64,000 nucleotides of DNA from Gyrodactylus bullatarudis (Eukaryota; Platyhelminthes; Monogenea; Gyrodactylidea; Gyrodactylidae): assembly GCA_012064415.1 (NCBI GenBank), contig SSNU01000002.1, forward strand, positions 48,147-112,146, in the 5' to 3' direction. Below the pieces are notes generated by a model. That model worked only from the letters and a program-made list of their open reading frames with translations. It was not told the DNA's origin and made no database searches. A program made the translations under genes and the position numbers. Numbering within the stretch: position 1 is the first letter of the stretch; each line of letters opens with the position of its first letter. Shown piece after piece: positions 22,378-31,389 of the stretch.

Positions 22378-22731
22378 AGACAGTTTATCATGCTAACAAA
22401 AATATGAATTTTCATTTATTAACTTTAAATATTTCTTATGTAACTACTCATTAGCAATAACCCAAAAACATTATTGTTCATTTGTACATACCTACTATTA
22501 GCCAATCAGAGAACAGAACCTTCATCAACCAATAGAAATGAAGAAGGTTAATTTGTATAATCACGTGGGTACACATTTCATATTTCTCGGTGTAAACCTC
22601 GTGGTAAGTCATAAAAACTCAATTCTCATATGTTCAATTTGACTCATGTAAATCTTTATTAGCCTTTATTCTACTATTGTCAATACATGTCTCTGCCACC
22701 TACAACATCTTCATTTAATCCTATCACCACA
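22372..22731 (+). repeat. gypsy-1 3' LTR
   Basis: Identical by eye to 17915-18274. It carries the gag start codon and first 15 codons again, here reading out into the interrupted SINE. Confidence 0.88.
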
Positions 22732-22735
22732 TCAA

Positions 22736-22792
22736 GTTTTATGCTCGCTGGGCAAGCACTCAACCATTTAGTCCAACCCAGGTTATTTTTGA
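22736..22792 (-). mobile_element. Hammerhead tRNA-SINE, tRNA-like head
   Basis: Minus strand starts CCTGGGTTGGACTAAATGG, with A-box TGGACTAAATGG and an anticodon-arm-like GCTTGCCCAGCGAGC. Continues across gypsy-1 at 17914. A related head lies at 39953 (+). Confidence 0.6.
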
Positions 22793-22917
22793 TTATGTGA
22801 GATTTTTTTATCCTAGCTACTTACACTAAGCTTAATTATTCAACATCGAGCTTTGCTAGACTCTAAGGAGTCTTCTGCTTGTTTTCTGTAACATACAATC
22901 CTGAATAGTGCTAGAGT

Positions 22918-23100
22918 ATGTCGATAAGAAGAAGAATCCCTATTAGTCCACTATCAGCCTTATCTAGAACTGCCGAGGGGATGCTAGTCTCTAATGAGAC
23001 TTCTGCTTATATTTCTGATACAGTAGCTCTAGTTGAACCTCAAATGACTAACTCAATGAGACTTACACAGAGACAGAAGATTAACGAATTCGACACCTGA
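22918..23100 (+). CDS. Hypothetical ORF, 60 codons
   Basis: MSIRRRIPISPLSALSRTAE to a TGA at 23098. Its part DTVALVEPQMTNSMRLT is duplicated at 17757-17809. No family recognised. The duplication across an insertion suggests an older exon or element, but coding is not proven. Confidence 0.3.
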   Translation: MSIRRRIPISPLSALSRTAEGMLVSNETSAYISDTVALVEPQMTNSMRLTQRQKINEFDT

Positions 23101-23540
23101 GAGATTTCTTAAGAGTTAATTTAAAATGATAAAATGTAATTTCTTGAAAAATTAAATCACTTTCTTGTGACAAAAAATCGCTGACACACAATAGAATTTA
23201 TCACTTCAAGAAAAATTAAGATTTAGATTACTCTGATAAAAATAGTTTGAGCTTACACAATATTTCCAGTACATGTCGTATTCTTCTTCTGAAAATGCAG
23301 GATGAAAAATAAAATTCTAATATATTCAACAGATACTTCAACACAAATAAAGTCGAATTTTAATGGTAATGTTTTGGATTTAAGATTTTCATCGCTCAGA
23401 AGATCAGAAAAACTAATTAAATCATCAGTTCTAATGAATTCTAGAGAAGAAAGAATTTATTTTAGATTATAAAATTATTTTTTGTGTTGAATGATTTTTA
23501 ATATCACTAGTTAATTGAGCAAACGTTAAGAGGATGCCGA
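23101..23540. other. AT-rich spacer
   Basis: Nothing recognised before the family B hammerhead. Confidence 0.4.
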
Positions 23541-23588
23541 AAGTGGGAGGCTTTATTTTAGGCATACTCATCAGCCCATTACATGCTA
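23541..23588 (-). ncRNA. Hammerhead ribozyme, PLE family B
   Basis: Minus strand: AGCAU, stem I UGGG, CUGAUGAG, loop UAUGCCU, AAAA (one core change), shortened stem III, CCCA closing stem I. GCAU pairs with AUGC in the loop. The flanking GGCATCC after the motif matches 39.42 kb. Upstream, about 23660, an NFQM stop resembles the family B C-terminus. Confidence 0.62.
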
Positions 23589-23599
23589 GACATATAGTA

Positions 23600-24425
23600 A
23601 AATACAAAGAAAAAATATTAGTTAATCTTATTGGCTCTCTCTTTGTGTTTGGTTACATCTGAAAATTTATCACACTGTCATGTGGTACTTGATATTTCCC
23701 ACCCTAGGGTGGAATACATTCTGATTACATATATGATATATGTTGTGAATCTTTGCCATAATCAGCTTGATTTATCTTAGAATCGTTATCTCCTTCGAAT
23801 AACTCTCTAACGAATTCTTCTCCAGCCACTAAGTAATAAAAATAAGTCACATTTTTTAACTTTATTGAATTTTAAGAACTCTGGTATTTATTGATAATTT
23901 AAACAATCTCTATCACCTATTTTTAATTGTTCAATCTTAATTTTGTTTAAATATTACACTTTTATAATTCAACCTTATTACTAGGGTCTCAAAAATAGTA
24001 CAAAATGAAATAAAAATAGAATCTCATAATCTAAAAAAAAATAACAATATTCAATTCATTCATTACTTTAACTAAAAGCTCCCGGTTTATCAAGATTAAC
24101 TAGGGATTTTTCATATTCCCTAATTCATTACTTTAACTGTAACATATACATTAAAATAAGTTTAACTTTGAAAACATATATTCATCATTAAGTAAATTCT
24201 ATTATTGAAACCATAGAGAATGAATTACGGTGAAATAATTAGAACAATTCAAAGAAAAAAGACATTCACCGGTAAAATTATGAATCACGATTCTTTTTCT
24301 CTGTTTTCCAGAACCAGGAAACTCACATCTGAAAGAATAAGGGAAGATGAAAAAGAGAAACTCATGAGAATCTTCATGACCAACAAATTTATTAAGATAC
24401 AAAACGCAATATTTATGTTTTCACT
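23600..24425. other. Probable PLE B flank, otherwise AT-rich
   Basis: 23600-23800 shares blocks with 39500-39700 upstream of another family B hammerhead (CAGTGTGATAA, CCTAGGGTGGGAA against CCTTGGGTAGGAA). The rest is uninformative. Confidence 0.4.
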
Positions 24426-24429
24426 TTTT

Positions 24430-24773
24430 TAATTCGAGAAATCCCTTTTATTTTCAATGACATCAATACATCTTTGATACATTTGACAGAAGATAGGGAT
24501 AAAGTTCATATTTTTTTAAAGAATCCCACTCTTTAGTGATGGCATCTTTTAGTTCTTGTATATTTCTGTATTGCTTCCCATTTTTTAAACTTTCTGAGAT
24601 AGAGTCCCCCATATGATCTCAATTGGGTTGAGATCAGGAATTCTAGGGGACCAGTCTATGGTATTTATACCAGCTTGGTCTAAGTACTCTTTAGTAGATT
24701 TAGATCGATGACGAGGCGCGTTATCATGCTGAAAAATCAATCCATTTTCTAATTTATTAAATGGCATTATGGA
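24430..24773 (-). pseudogene. Tc1-like DD34E transposase fragment, split by gypsy-2
   Basis: Minus strand: LENGLIFQHDNAPRH (second catalytic Asp), SPRIPDLNPIEIIW (Glu, 34 residues later), then in another frame NGKQYRNIQELKDAITKEW and YLLSNVSKMY to the stop. Continuing upstream across the gypsy-2 insertion, 29526-29555 reads KFLENS in frame with IMPFNKLENG, so gypsy-2 landed in this gene at TSD TGGA (plus strand). N-terminal parts are absent. Confidence 0.72.
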
Positions 24774-24821
24774 TGTGGTGGTCGGTATTAATGAAGAAGA
24801 GGTTGTAGTTGGAGGAGCCAT
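24585..24821 (-). CDS. Chimeric ORF: gypsy LTR-encoded gag leader fused to Tc1 transposase end
   Basis: A 78-codon ORF begins at the gag ATG in the 3' LTR of gypsy-2 (MAPPTTTSSSLIPTTT, 16 codons) and runs in frame into the interrupted Tc1 gene (SIMPFNKLENG, HDNAPRHRS, LNPIEIIWG). It keeps the second Asp and Glu of the DDE core but not the first Asp or DNA-binding domain, so it cannot be an active transposase. The LTR supplies promoter and start codon; expression is inferred, not shown. Confidence 0.5.
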   Translation of the reverse strand: MAPPTTTSSSLIPTTTSIMPFNKLENGLIFQHDNAPRHRSKSTKEYLDQAGINTIDWSPRIPDLNPIEIIWGTLSQKV

Positions 24822-25137
24822 ATATTGTTATTAAAGGACTGTATAGTTGTGTTGTGTGAATATAATAAAGGCTAATAAAATTATGTTACAGAGAATGACA
24901 AGATAAAGTTATGATTTTGATGACTTACCACGAGGTGTACACAGAGAAATATGAACTGTGTACCCACGTGATTAAACAAATTAACCTCCTTCATTTCTAT
25001 TGGTTAAGGAAGGTTCTGTTCTCTGATTGGTTAATAAAGAATTTGTACAAAATGGATTATTGAATTGATGTTACTATTGGTTAGTAGTATTATAAATAAT
25101 AATATAAATGTTTCATGATTGTAACATTGCTGTTACA
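24774..25137 (-). repeat. gypsy-2 3' LTR
   Basis: 364 bp. On the minus strand it starts TGTAACAGCAATG and ends CCACCACA. Contains CCAAT-type boxes (TTAACCAATCAGAGAAC) and CACGTGGGTACACAG, and the embedded gag start. Confidence 0.9.
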
Positions 25138-25139
25138 TT

Positions 25140-28100
25140 TCACCCCGTGGGCGAAGAAATTAAACAAGGTTTAAGTCTGTCTAGGGAGATATTGTCCGGG
25201 CCTTTGTCAGTCTCGATTGTGTAGTATTTCTCGTGCCTTTGAATTATGGGATATGGGCCTTTGTATTTCGGGATGAGACAGTTTGACCAAACGTCTTGTC
25301 TTATGTAAACCTCTTTACATGATTCGAGTTCTTTCGGGATGTAGATTTTGGTGTCATCCTTGATCCTCGTCGGTTGTGGGTCAATATGTTTCAACAATTG
25401 TGCCAGATAGAATTTGATTTCCTCTTCATTTTGTTCTCTAGTACTTGGGATCACTGTACCTGGGATTCTCATACTTTCTCCATAGACTAATTGGGCGGGG
25501 GAGAATTTTTGGTCTGATCCTTTCGCATTTCTCATGCCTAGTAGTACCATTGGCAGATGTTCAATCCAGTTCATATCTTCTGCTGCTCTCAGTGCATTTT
25601 TCAATGTTCTGTGTGCTCTTTCGTCCAGGCCATTGCATTTCGGGTTATATGCTGTGGTTGTTTGATGTTTTATGCCCATTCTTTTGCAAAATATTTTGAA
25701 TTCATTTGAGGTAAATTGTCTGCCTCTGTCTGTGATGATCTTTTCTGGGGTTCCAAAGCGTGCGATCCATTGAAGTTCTAGCTGTTTGATTACCGTACTC
25801 GATGTCATGTTCTCTATAGGAATGGCTTCTGTCCATCTGGTGTATCTATCAGTGATTGTGAAGAGATGCTTGAAACCTTGAGATTCGGGTAGGTCTGTGA
25901 TGTCAGCGTGGATAACTTTGAACCTTTCGGTGGGCATAGGAATTTGACCTGGTTGAGAAATTGTGTGTCTCGTGACTTTTGCTGTTTGGCATGCGTGACA
26001 TTCTTTGCACCAGTTTATGATGTCAGCGTTCATCCTAGGCCAATTATACCTTTCTTTGATCATTCTCAGAGTTGCTTTTCTTCCTGGGTGATGTAGACTA
26101 TGGATCTGAGTGAAGCATTTTTCTCTGAGGGCCTTTGGTAGGACTGGAACAGGAGTTTTTTCTTTGGTTACATAAATCTCTTCGTCTTTCCATTTCTTTC
26201 TCTCGAATTTGCCTGAATTGTTGCTCATTATTGACAGGAATTGGGCGTCGTCCTGTTGAGCTTTGAGTATCTCCTTCTCTGTGAGGATTTCCAGGTTTTG
26301 ATACGTGGCGTTGCAGGTTCTTCGGCTTAGTATATCTGCTGTTTTATTGTCTTCACCTTTTATGTGCAGTATTTCAAAGTCAAATTCTGATAACTTTTGT
26401 AGTTGTTTTCTGATTCGACTCGAGTTTTTTTCTGTCGGATTTTTGATCGCTTGAGTCAAAGCCTTGTTGTCAGTATGAATGTGGAATTTGTTGTGTAGGA
26501 GGTAGTGCGGGAATTTTTTCGTGACTGCCTCGAATACTGCTAGGAGTTCTTTATCGAAGATCCAATAGTTTAGCTCTGCTTGTTTTAGACATCTGGAGAA
26601 AAATTTTATGGGTACTCTTTTTTCTCCTACGTGCTGTTCCAGGCTTGCTCCGATTGCGAGTTCCGATGCGTCGGTGTAGAGATGGAAAGGAATTTCAAAA
26701 TTAGGTGGAGCTAGTTTCGGGATCTGCTTGAATCGTTCTTTTATTTCTTTGATGTCGTTGAGTTGGTTCTCTTTCAGAGTTATTGGTTTTGATATGCGTT
26801 TCTTCTTTGATTCTGGTACAAGTTCGCTGTACAGGGATGATGATATTTTTGCATAGTCTTTGATGTAGCTTCTGTAGAATGAAAACATTCCTAGCATTTT
26901 TCTCAGTCCTCTTACAGTCGTTGGAGGTTGTACAGTGTCGATTGCTGCTAGGTTTTGCGGATCTGGTTCGATGGATTTGTGTCGAATCTTATGGCCAAGG
27001 AATGTTATTTCGTCTTTCATTAGTTCACATTTAGCTAGCTTTATCTGTATTTTGTTCTCTTTCAAGATGTTGAATAGGTCTTGTAGGTGTGTGATGTGTT
27101 CCTCTTTGTCAGCGCTGAAGATGATGATGTCATCGATGTAACAACGTAGGAATGATTTACCTTGCAAGATGGAGTCCATATATCTTTGAAATGCTGGTGA
27201 ACTGTTTTTGAGACCATAAGGCATTCGCATGTATTCGAACAGTCCGAAAGTTGTTTTTATGGCAGTGTACGGAATGGATTTTTCATCAAGTTCAATCTGG
27301 TGAAATGCTTTGACTAGATCAATTTTGGAGAATACTTTGCCATTTGAAGCTGCTTGTGTGATTTCATCTGGATTTGGGATGCAATATTCATCTTTTGTCG
27401 TGATTTGGTTCAATTTTCTGTAGTCGCCACACAATCTGAGTTCGTTGGTGTCTTTTTTTGGAACACAAATTAGAGGTGATGCATATGGAGAGTTCGACCG
27501 TCTACAAATTCCATTTTCAATGAGTTCTTCAAACATTTGCTTGGCTAGGCTTTCTGTTTTTGGATCTAGAGGAAATGGTTTTTTGCATGATATTGATTGG
27601 TTGTGCTCAAGGAGGATTTGGTATTTCGGTGCTGAGTTTGGAAGGCATTTATTGCTGCACATTTGTTTGTTGTAGTCATCCAGTATCTTTTGTAGTCGTT
27701 CATCTAAGTTTTGGTTTGGTTTGACAATTTTGATGCTGTGTACTGTGTTTGAGTCATCGGTTGTTGTTGATTTGGCTGTCTTTCCTCTTTTATTGTCTCT
27801 GATAGAACGGCTCTTAGGATCAATGGATATGTCGAAGTGAGTTAAGAAGTCAATTCCTATGATATTGACGTTTGTGTCTGCTATTATAAATTTCCAAGAC
27901 ATCTTTGTATCAAGACTGAGTTCTACTGAGGCTAGGGTTAGACCGTAAGTCTTTATAGTCTGGTTATTGGCGGCATAGATTTCGGAGTTGAAATCTTGTA
28001 TGATATTGAATTTGGTCTTCAGTCGCTTCGATAATATGGATATTTCAGAACCTGAGTCGATGAGGAAAGTTGTATTGAGGATGTTATCATATACATGTAT

Positions 28101-28157
28101 TAGTGATGATGAAAATTTGACGGTTTTATTACCTGCATGGTTAACCGTCTTTACCAT
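25140..28157 (-). CDS. pol: gypsy-2 pol: protease-RT-RNase H-integrase
   Basis: Polyprotein that copies the genomic RNA and integrates the cDNA. 1005 codons from ATG 28157, but the likely mode is -1 frameshifting from gag at 28169-28175, so the true protein starts upstream. Domains: aspartic protease FLIDSGSEIS (D34-S35-G36), RT with YIDDIIIF (Y340-D343), RNase H YTDASELAIG (D496), integrase with HHCC zinc finger (HHPG near 689-692, CKECHAC) and catalytic triad D752 (IHADITDL), D810 (ITDRGRQF) and E846 (NGLDERAH) with the D35E spacing, and C-terminal domain LIPKYKGPYPI. The stop lies 2 bases before the 3' LTR. No broken motif found. Confidence 0.92.
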   Translation of the reverse strand: MVKTVNHAGNKTVKFSSSLIHVYDNILNTTFLIDSGSEISILSKRLKTKFNIIQDFNSEIYAANNQTIKTYGLTLASVELSLDTKMSWKFIIADTNVNIIGIDFLTHFDISIDPKSRSIRDNKRGKTAKSTTTDDSNTVHSIKIVKPNQNLDERLQKILDDYNKQMCSNKCLPNSAPKYQILLEHNQSISCKKPFPLDPKTESLAKQMFEELIENGICRRSNSPYASPLICVPKKDTNELRLCGDYRKLNQITTKDEYCIPNPDEITQAASNGKVFSKIDLVKAFHQIELDEKSIPYTAIKTTFGLFEYMRMPYGLKNSSPAFQRYMDSILQGKSFLRCYIDDIIIFSADKEEHITHLQDLFNILKENKIQIKLAKCELMKDEITFLGHKIRHKSIEPDPQNLAAIDTVQPPTTVRGLRKMLGMFSFYRSYIKDYAKISSSLYSELVPESKKKRISKPITLKENQLNDIKEIKERFKQIPKLAPPNFEIPFHLYTDASELAIGASLEQHVGEKRVPIKFFSRCLKQAELNYWIFDKELLAVFEAVTKKFPHYLLHNKFHIHTDNKALTQAIKNPTEKNSSRIRKQLQKLSEFDFEILHIKGEDNKTADILSRRTCNATYQNLEILTEKEILKAQQDDAQFLSIMSNNSGKFERKKWKDEEIYVTKEKTPVPVLPKALREKCFTQIHSLHHPGRKATLRMIKERYNWPRMNADIINWCKECHACQTAKVTRHTISQPGQIPMPTERFKVIHADITDLPESQGFKHLFTITDRYTRWTEAIPIENMTSSTVIKQLELQWIARFGTPEKIITDRGRQFTSNEFKIFCKRMGIKHQTTTAYNPKCNGLDERAHRTLKNALRAAEDMNWIEHLPMVLLGMRNAKGSDQKFSPAQLVYGESMRIPGTVIPSTREQNEEEIKFYLAQLLKHIDPQPTRIKDDTKIYIPKELESCKEVYIRQDVWSNCLIPKYKGPYPIIQRHEKYYTIETDKGPDNISLDRLKPCLISSPTG

Positions 28158-28175
28158 ACAGGATTTTAGTTTTTT
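28119..28175 (-). promoter_or_regulatory. -1 ribosomal frameshift signal, gypsy-2 gag-pol
   Basis: A AAA AAC (28175-28169) followed by the gag TAA, 6-nt spacer, stem 1 CCTGTATGGT (28162-28153) with ACCATGCAGG (28141-28132, one G-U pair), stem 2 GACGGTT (28149-28143) with AACCGTC (28125-28119). An H-type pseudoknot at canonical distance. Stem 1 changes against gypsy-1 keep pairing. Confidence 0.85.
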
Positions 28176-29209
28176 GGCTTGTCAAAGTTGCATGGGAGGT
28201 TGCATTTTCTAGCTTCTGTCCCGAACTTCTCGTGATAGTAGCATATGCCGTTGTTGTTATGTGTCGATCTTCTTCTGCTAAGACTTCGTTTTTTTGGTGG
28301 ACTTCTTGATCTGGATCTCATCCAATTCACTTGGTTTCGATTGGTGTCTAGTTCTCTGATCTTCTCTTCGTGAAAGGTGAGCTTTTGGAGTATTAATGCC
28401 AGTTGTGCCGAAATTTGAGCTTCTAAGTTGTTGTTGGTGTGCTGAGTTGGAGAAGGCATTGTGTAACTTGGTGTTGTTGGTTTTATTTGATCTAATATCG
28501 TGATGAGTTTGTCCATTGGGGTTTCTAGTATCTTATGCTCAATGTACTGCGGTTTCAGTGTTTCAGGAAGGGCTTGTTCAAATGCATAGTTGACTGCTTC
28601 TGGGCTTGATGCGTATATGTTCTTTAGCTTTGTGTATACTTCCGACGGTTTGAGGAGGCCACTCTTGGCTTGTGCTTGTATTTTCTGGATGTTTTCGAAT
28701 TTAGCTTCTATTGTGATCTGCGACAGTGCTGTACAAAGTTGTTCGAAAGCATTTGGAGCATTGACGTTGAGGGAGTGGGTTACTTTGTCCCTGTATGAGT
28801 GTGGAATAGTAGTCCAAGCGGCGAGACATTTCAGGGTGGGAGGAATGCTGAAGCATGAGCTGTATAGTTCTATCTCAGTCTTCCACGTTTCGAATCTGTC
28901 TGGATTGAATGTGATGTGCTTTGAGAGATCGAAAAATGGCATTTTTACGTTTGAATCATTATGTTGCATGCTTTGACTGGTAAATGGCGTGGGGTGTTGA
29001 AAGTCGAAAACGTTGGGCTGACTAGATGTGTTTGTAGTGGTGTTGTTATCAGTTTTTGTGATGGTGTTTCTACCTGACCTCGTGATCACGCTGAAGGATG
29101 ATGCGTCTGCTATTGTTGTTGGGTCTGCCGTTACATGTTGACTAGCCTCACTGGACCAAATTGTGGTGGTCGGTATTAATGAAGAAGAGGTTGTAGTTGG
29201 AGGAGCCAT
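28166..29209 (-). CDS. gag: gypsy-2 Gag with CHCC zinc motif
   Basis: Structural protein of the intracellular particle, 347 residues. Start ATG 29209 lies in the 5' LTR, so residues 1-16 are LTR-encoded and the next codons (IWSSEAS) cover the presumed primer-binding site TGGTCCAGTGAGG. A Thr/Ser-rich N-terminus precedes the capsid-like region (FFDLSKHITFNPDRFETWK, LLKPSEVYTKLKN, LPETLKPQYIEHK), a coiled-coil-like segment (LALILQKLTFHEEKIREL), an Arg/Ser-rich stretch (RSRSRSPPKKRS) and the zinc motif CYYHEKFGTEARKCNLPC (C-x2-H-x9-C-x3-C). The stop abuts the slippery heptamer. Close relative of the gypsy-1 gag; CHCC points to the CsRn1 clade. Confidence 0.9.
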   Translation of the reverse strand: MAPPTTTSSSLIPTTTIWSSEASQHVTADPTTIADASSFSVITRSGRNTITKTDNNTTTNTSSQPNVFDFQHPTPFTSQSMQHNDSNVKMPFFDLSKHITFNPDRFETWKTEIELYSSCFSIPPTLKCLAAWTTIPHSYRDKVTHSLNVNAPNAFEQLCTALSQITIEAKFENIQKIQAQAKSGLLKPSEVYTKLKNIYASSPEAVNYAFEQALPETLKPQYIEHKILETPMDKLITILDQIKPTTPSYTMPSPTQHTNNNLEAQISAQLALILQKLTFHEEKIRELDTNRNQVNWMRSRSRSPPKKRSLSRRRSTHNNNGICYYHEKFGTEARKCNLPCNFDKPKN

Positions 29210-29525
29210 ATATTGTTATTAAAGGACTGTATAGTTGTGTTGTGTGAATATAATAAAGGCTAATAAAATTATGTTACAGAGAATGACAAGATAAAGTTAT
29301 GATTTTGATGACTTACCACGAGGTGTACACAGAGAAATATGAACTGTGTACCCACGTGATTAAACAAATTAACCTCCTTCATTTCTATTGGTTAAGGAAG
29401 GTTCTGTTCTCTGATTGGTTAATAAAGAATTTGTACAAAATGGATTATTGAATTGATGTCACTATTGGTTAGTAGTATTATAAATAATAATATAAATGTT
29501 TCATGATTGTAACATTGCTGTTACA
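29162..29525 (-). repeat. gypsy-2 5' LTR
   Basis: Upstream LTR in minus orientation, one difference from the 3' LTR. Supplies promoter and gag ATG (29209). Confidence 0.9.
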
Positions 29526-29554
29526 TGGAGTTTTCAAGAAATTTTTGTTATAAT

Positions 29555-29640
29555 AAATGAATAGTGCAGCAACAATACTTACAAAGGTTACTAGAAATAT
29601 TTCTTTCTAGGTGCTTATATGTGGGATATATTACCTAAGC
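29555..29640. repeat. Repeat R4, copy 1
   Basis: ATGAATAGTGCAGCAACAAT and following sequence to TTTCTAGGTGCTTA match 57085-57165. It also carries a local inverted pair TAGGTGCTTA...TAAGCACCTA. Confidence 0.65.
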
Positions 29641-30955
29641 ACCTAATATAATATTGCTTGGTTGCTTAAATATCGATTTTTGAGCTTAAAAAGCTCATTC
29701 AAACGATCTTTTGTGAATAGCCCATTTCAATTAGGCATGAAATTTTTTTTAAGTAGTTGAGCTAGAGAAATTTCATGAAAATTAATTTATCATACTTGAG
29801 AAAATGGGACGCTTACTTACCGATAGAATCAATTATGAAAAAGTGAAAACATAAATATTACGTTTTGTATCTTAATAAAATATATATGGTGCATATACAA
29901 GCGTGCATATATATATATATTGTGCATTTTATGATATTCTTGAAGAAGATCATGTAGAGTATCAAAATTAATCAACTGAGGATGAATTTGTAATTATTTC
30001 CCAGCCAGTTCATCTCCATTCATAAAATGTATCCTGATAGACCACCCTATTTGAATCAAACCCTATACAAAATTTGATCAATCTTACGGAGTGTTAAAAA
30101 ATTGATTCATTCATTTTTCAATGCAAGTAGGACAGTAACTTGTGATAATTTTTTCACGGAGTATGATTTAGCCCAAAATCTTGTAGCTCATATTGTGGGC
30201 ACATACAGCCTAAAATCACTGAATATATAGAAATTTTCTAGAAGAGAATTCTTGAAAGTTTTGAGTATGCAGTTGATGAAGAAGCCAGAAAATATCACCA
30301 GAGAGAATAGATAATGCAGCACAAACGGATTAGATAGGAAAAAATTAGTCAAAGCTCACTATTATATATGCTCAAGATCAGTTGACAGAAGGACACAAAT
30401 AAATTGCAATATGATTTGTGAAAATTGTCATCTAAAAACTCTTAATATAATCGACTTATTCGTTCTTTATTTCTTTCAGCAATAAAAACGTGAAGAAATG
30501 ACGAAAAATATACAGATTCACACTTGGGTTCTAAAAGACCCCATTTGTCAAATATGCAATTTTCGTGATTTGAAATGCAAGGGTTAAATACTTACAAAGA
30601 CATGAAATTTCTTAAGAATCTTCAATTATCCAATGAATTAAATTTGATTTAAATTGCCTTTTGTAATTATCCCTATTTTATCTTTTTATACTTTCATTCT
30701 AGGAATATATATTGAAGACGGTATGTTTTAATTATCAAAAATATTTTTTTAAATTTAACATATTACCATATGGAAAAAAAATTTTTTTAAAGAAGAAATT
30801 TTAAAGAATCATCCTCCACAGGCAAGCTCTCAAATTATTAGTTATTCCCTAAAAAATAAACCAAAAGAGAATTAATAACTTAAATGTTTCAATGTGGGAA
30901 GAGAAAAAAGTAAAATTTAAATAAATCTTTGACGAAAATAATCATCCGAGGATAT
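29641..30955. other. AT-rich spacer
   Basis: No ORF, repeat end or RNA motif recognised in 1.3 kb apart from a short (AT)n run near 29900-29925. Confidence 0.45.
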
Positions 30956-30957
30956 TC

Positions 30958-31250
30958 ATTACGAAGAAACTAGAAAAATGTGTAAAAATGAACAAAATCG
31001 AACAAAACAGAGAACAAGAGGAAAAAAAGGCCAACACATATCTACCATTTAAAGGGAACCAAAAATGCCAAATATAAAAGAAAATACTTCAAGAAGTTTT
31101 CAAATTGAAGAAGTGAAAATATTTTTCAAAACTAAAAAAATACTCACTAACCAATTGAAAGTAAAACTAGTCCCACAAACTCATGTTGTCTACAAATTCT
31201 GTAGGAAGACGTATAAACTTTTCTTGAAATCAACATTATAAGAACAAGTA
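30958..31250 (+). pseudogene. PLE family B fragment before GIY-YIG
   Basis: Contains NKIEQNREQEEKKANTYLPF and KGNQKCQI, then KILQEVF and a frame-broken HVVYKFC start of the GIY-YIG domain. It matches the linker of the family B copy on the minus strand at 44.6-44.7 kb (YLPFKGDQKCQICKKRLQEVF). Several stops; truncated both sides. Confidence 0.6.
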
Positions 31251-31339
31251 ATGCTGAAATCAATAGAAAACATTTTTGTGACTGAAATATTCACGTAAAT
31301 TTTCAAATACGTCCGAAAATCCTCTTAAAATCATATTTG

Positions 31340-31385
31340 GAAAATTAAAAAAAAGATATATATTGGGGCCATATGTACATTTTAT
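31340..31385 (-). repeat. PLE family C terminus scrap
   Basis: Minus-strand ATGTACATATGGCCC plus following sequence equals the part of the family C pseudo-LTR downstream of the hammerhead (38667-38710); the ribozyme core itself is missing. Confidence 0.5.
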
Positions 31386-31389
31386 ATAT

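Larger units (their letters stand above)
17911..22735 (+). mobile_element. Ty3/gypsy retrotransposon gypsy-1 (CsRn1-like)
   Basis: LTRs 17915-18274 and 22372-22731 (360 bp each, no difference seen by eye, TGTAGCAG...CACCACA), flanked by TCAA (17911-17914 and 22732-22735). The internal part encodes gag with the CHCC motif and pol in the order protease, RT, RNase H, integrase. Coding is broken by stops at 18344 and 19112, small deletions near 19440 and 19655, a stop at 19880, and frame changes near 22068. Closely related to gypsy-2. Confidence 0.9.
24770..29529 (-). mobile_element. Ty3/gypsy retrotransposon gypsy-2 (CsRn1-like), intact
   Basis: LTRs 24774-25137 and 29162-29525 (364 bp, one difference seen: GATGTTAC against GATGTCAC), TSD TGGA at 24770-24773 and 29526-29529. 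Gag (347 codons) and pol (1005 codons) are both open and linked by an intact -1 frameshift signal. All catalytic motifs are present. This is the best candidate in the window for a recently active autonomous retrotransposon. Confidence 0.93.

Noticed and set aside
25445..28976. Several plus-strand ORFs of 60-130 codons
   Set aside because: All lie antisense to the intact gypsy-2 gag and pol and contain no recognisable domain.
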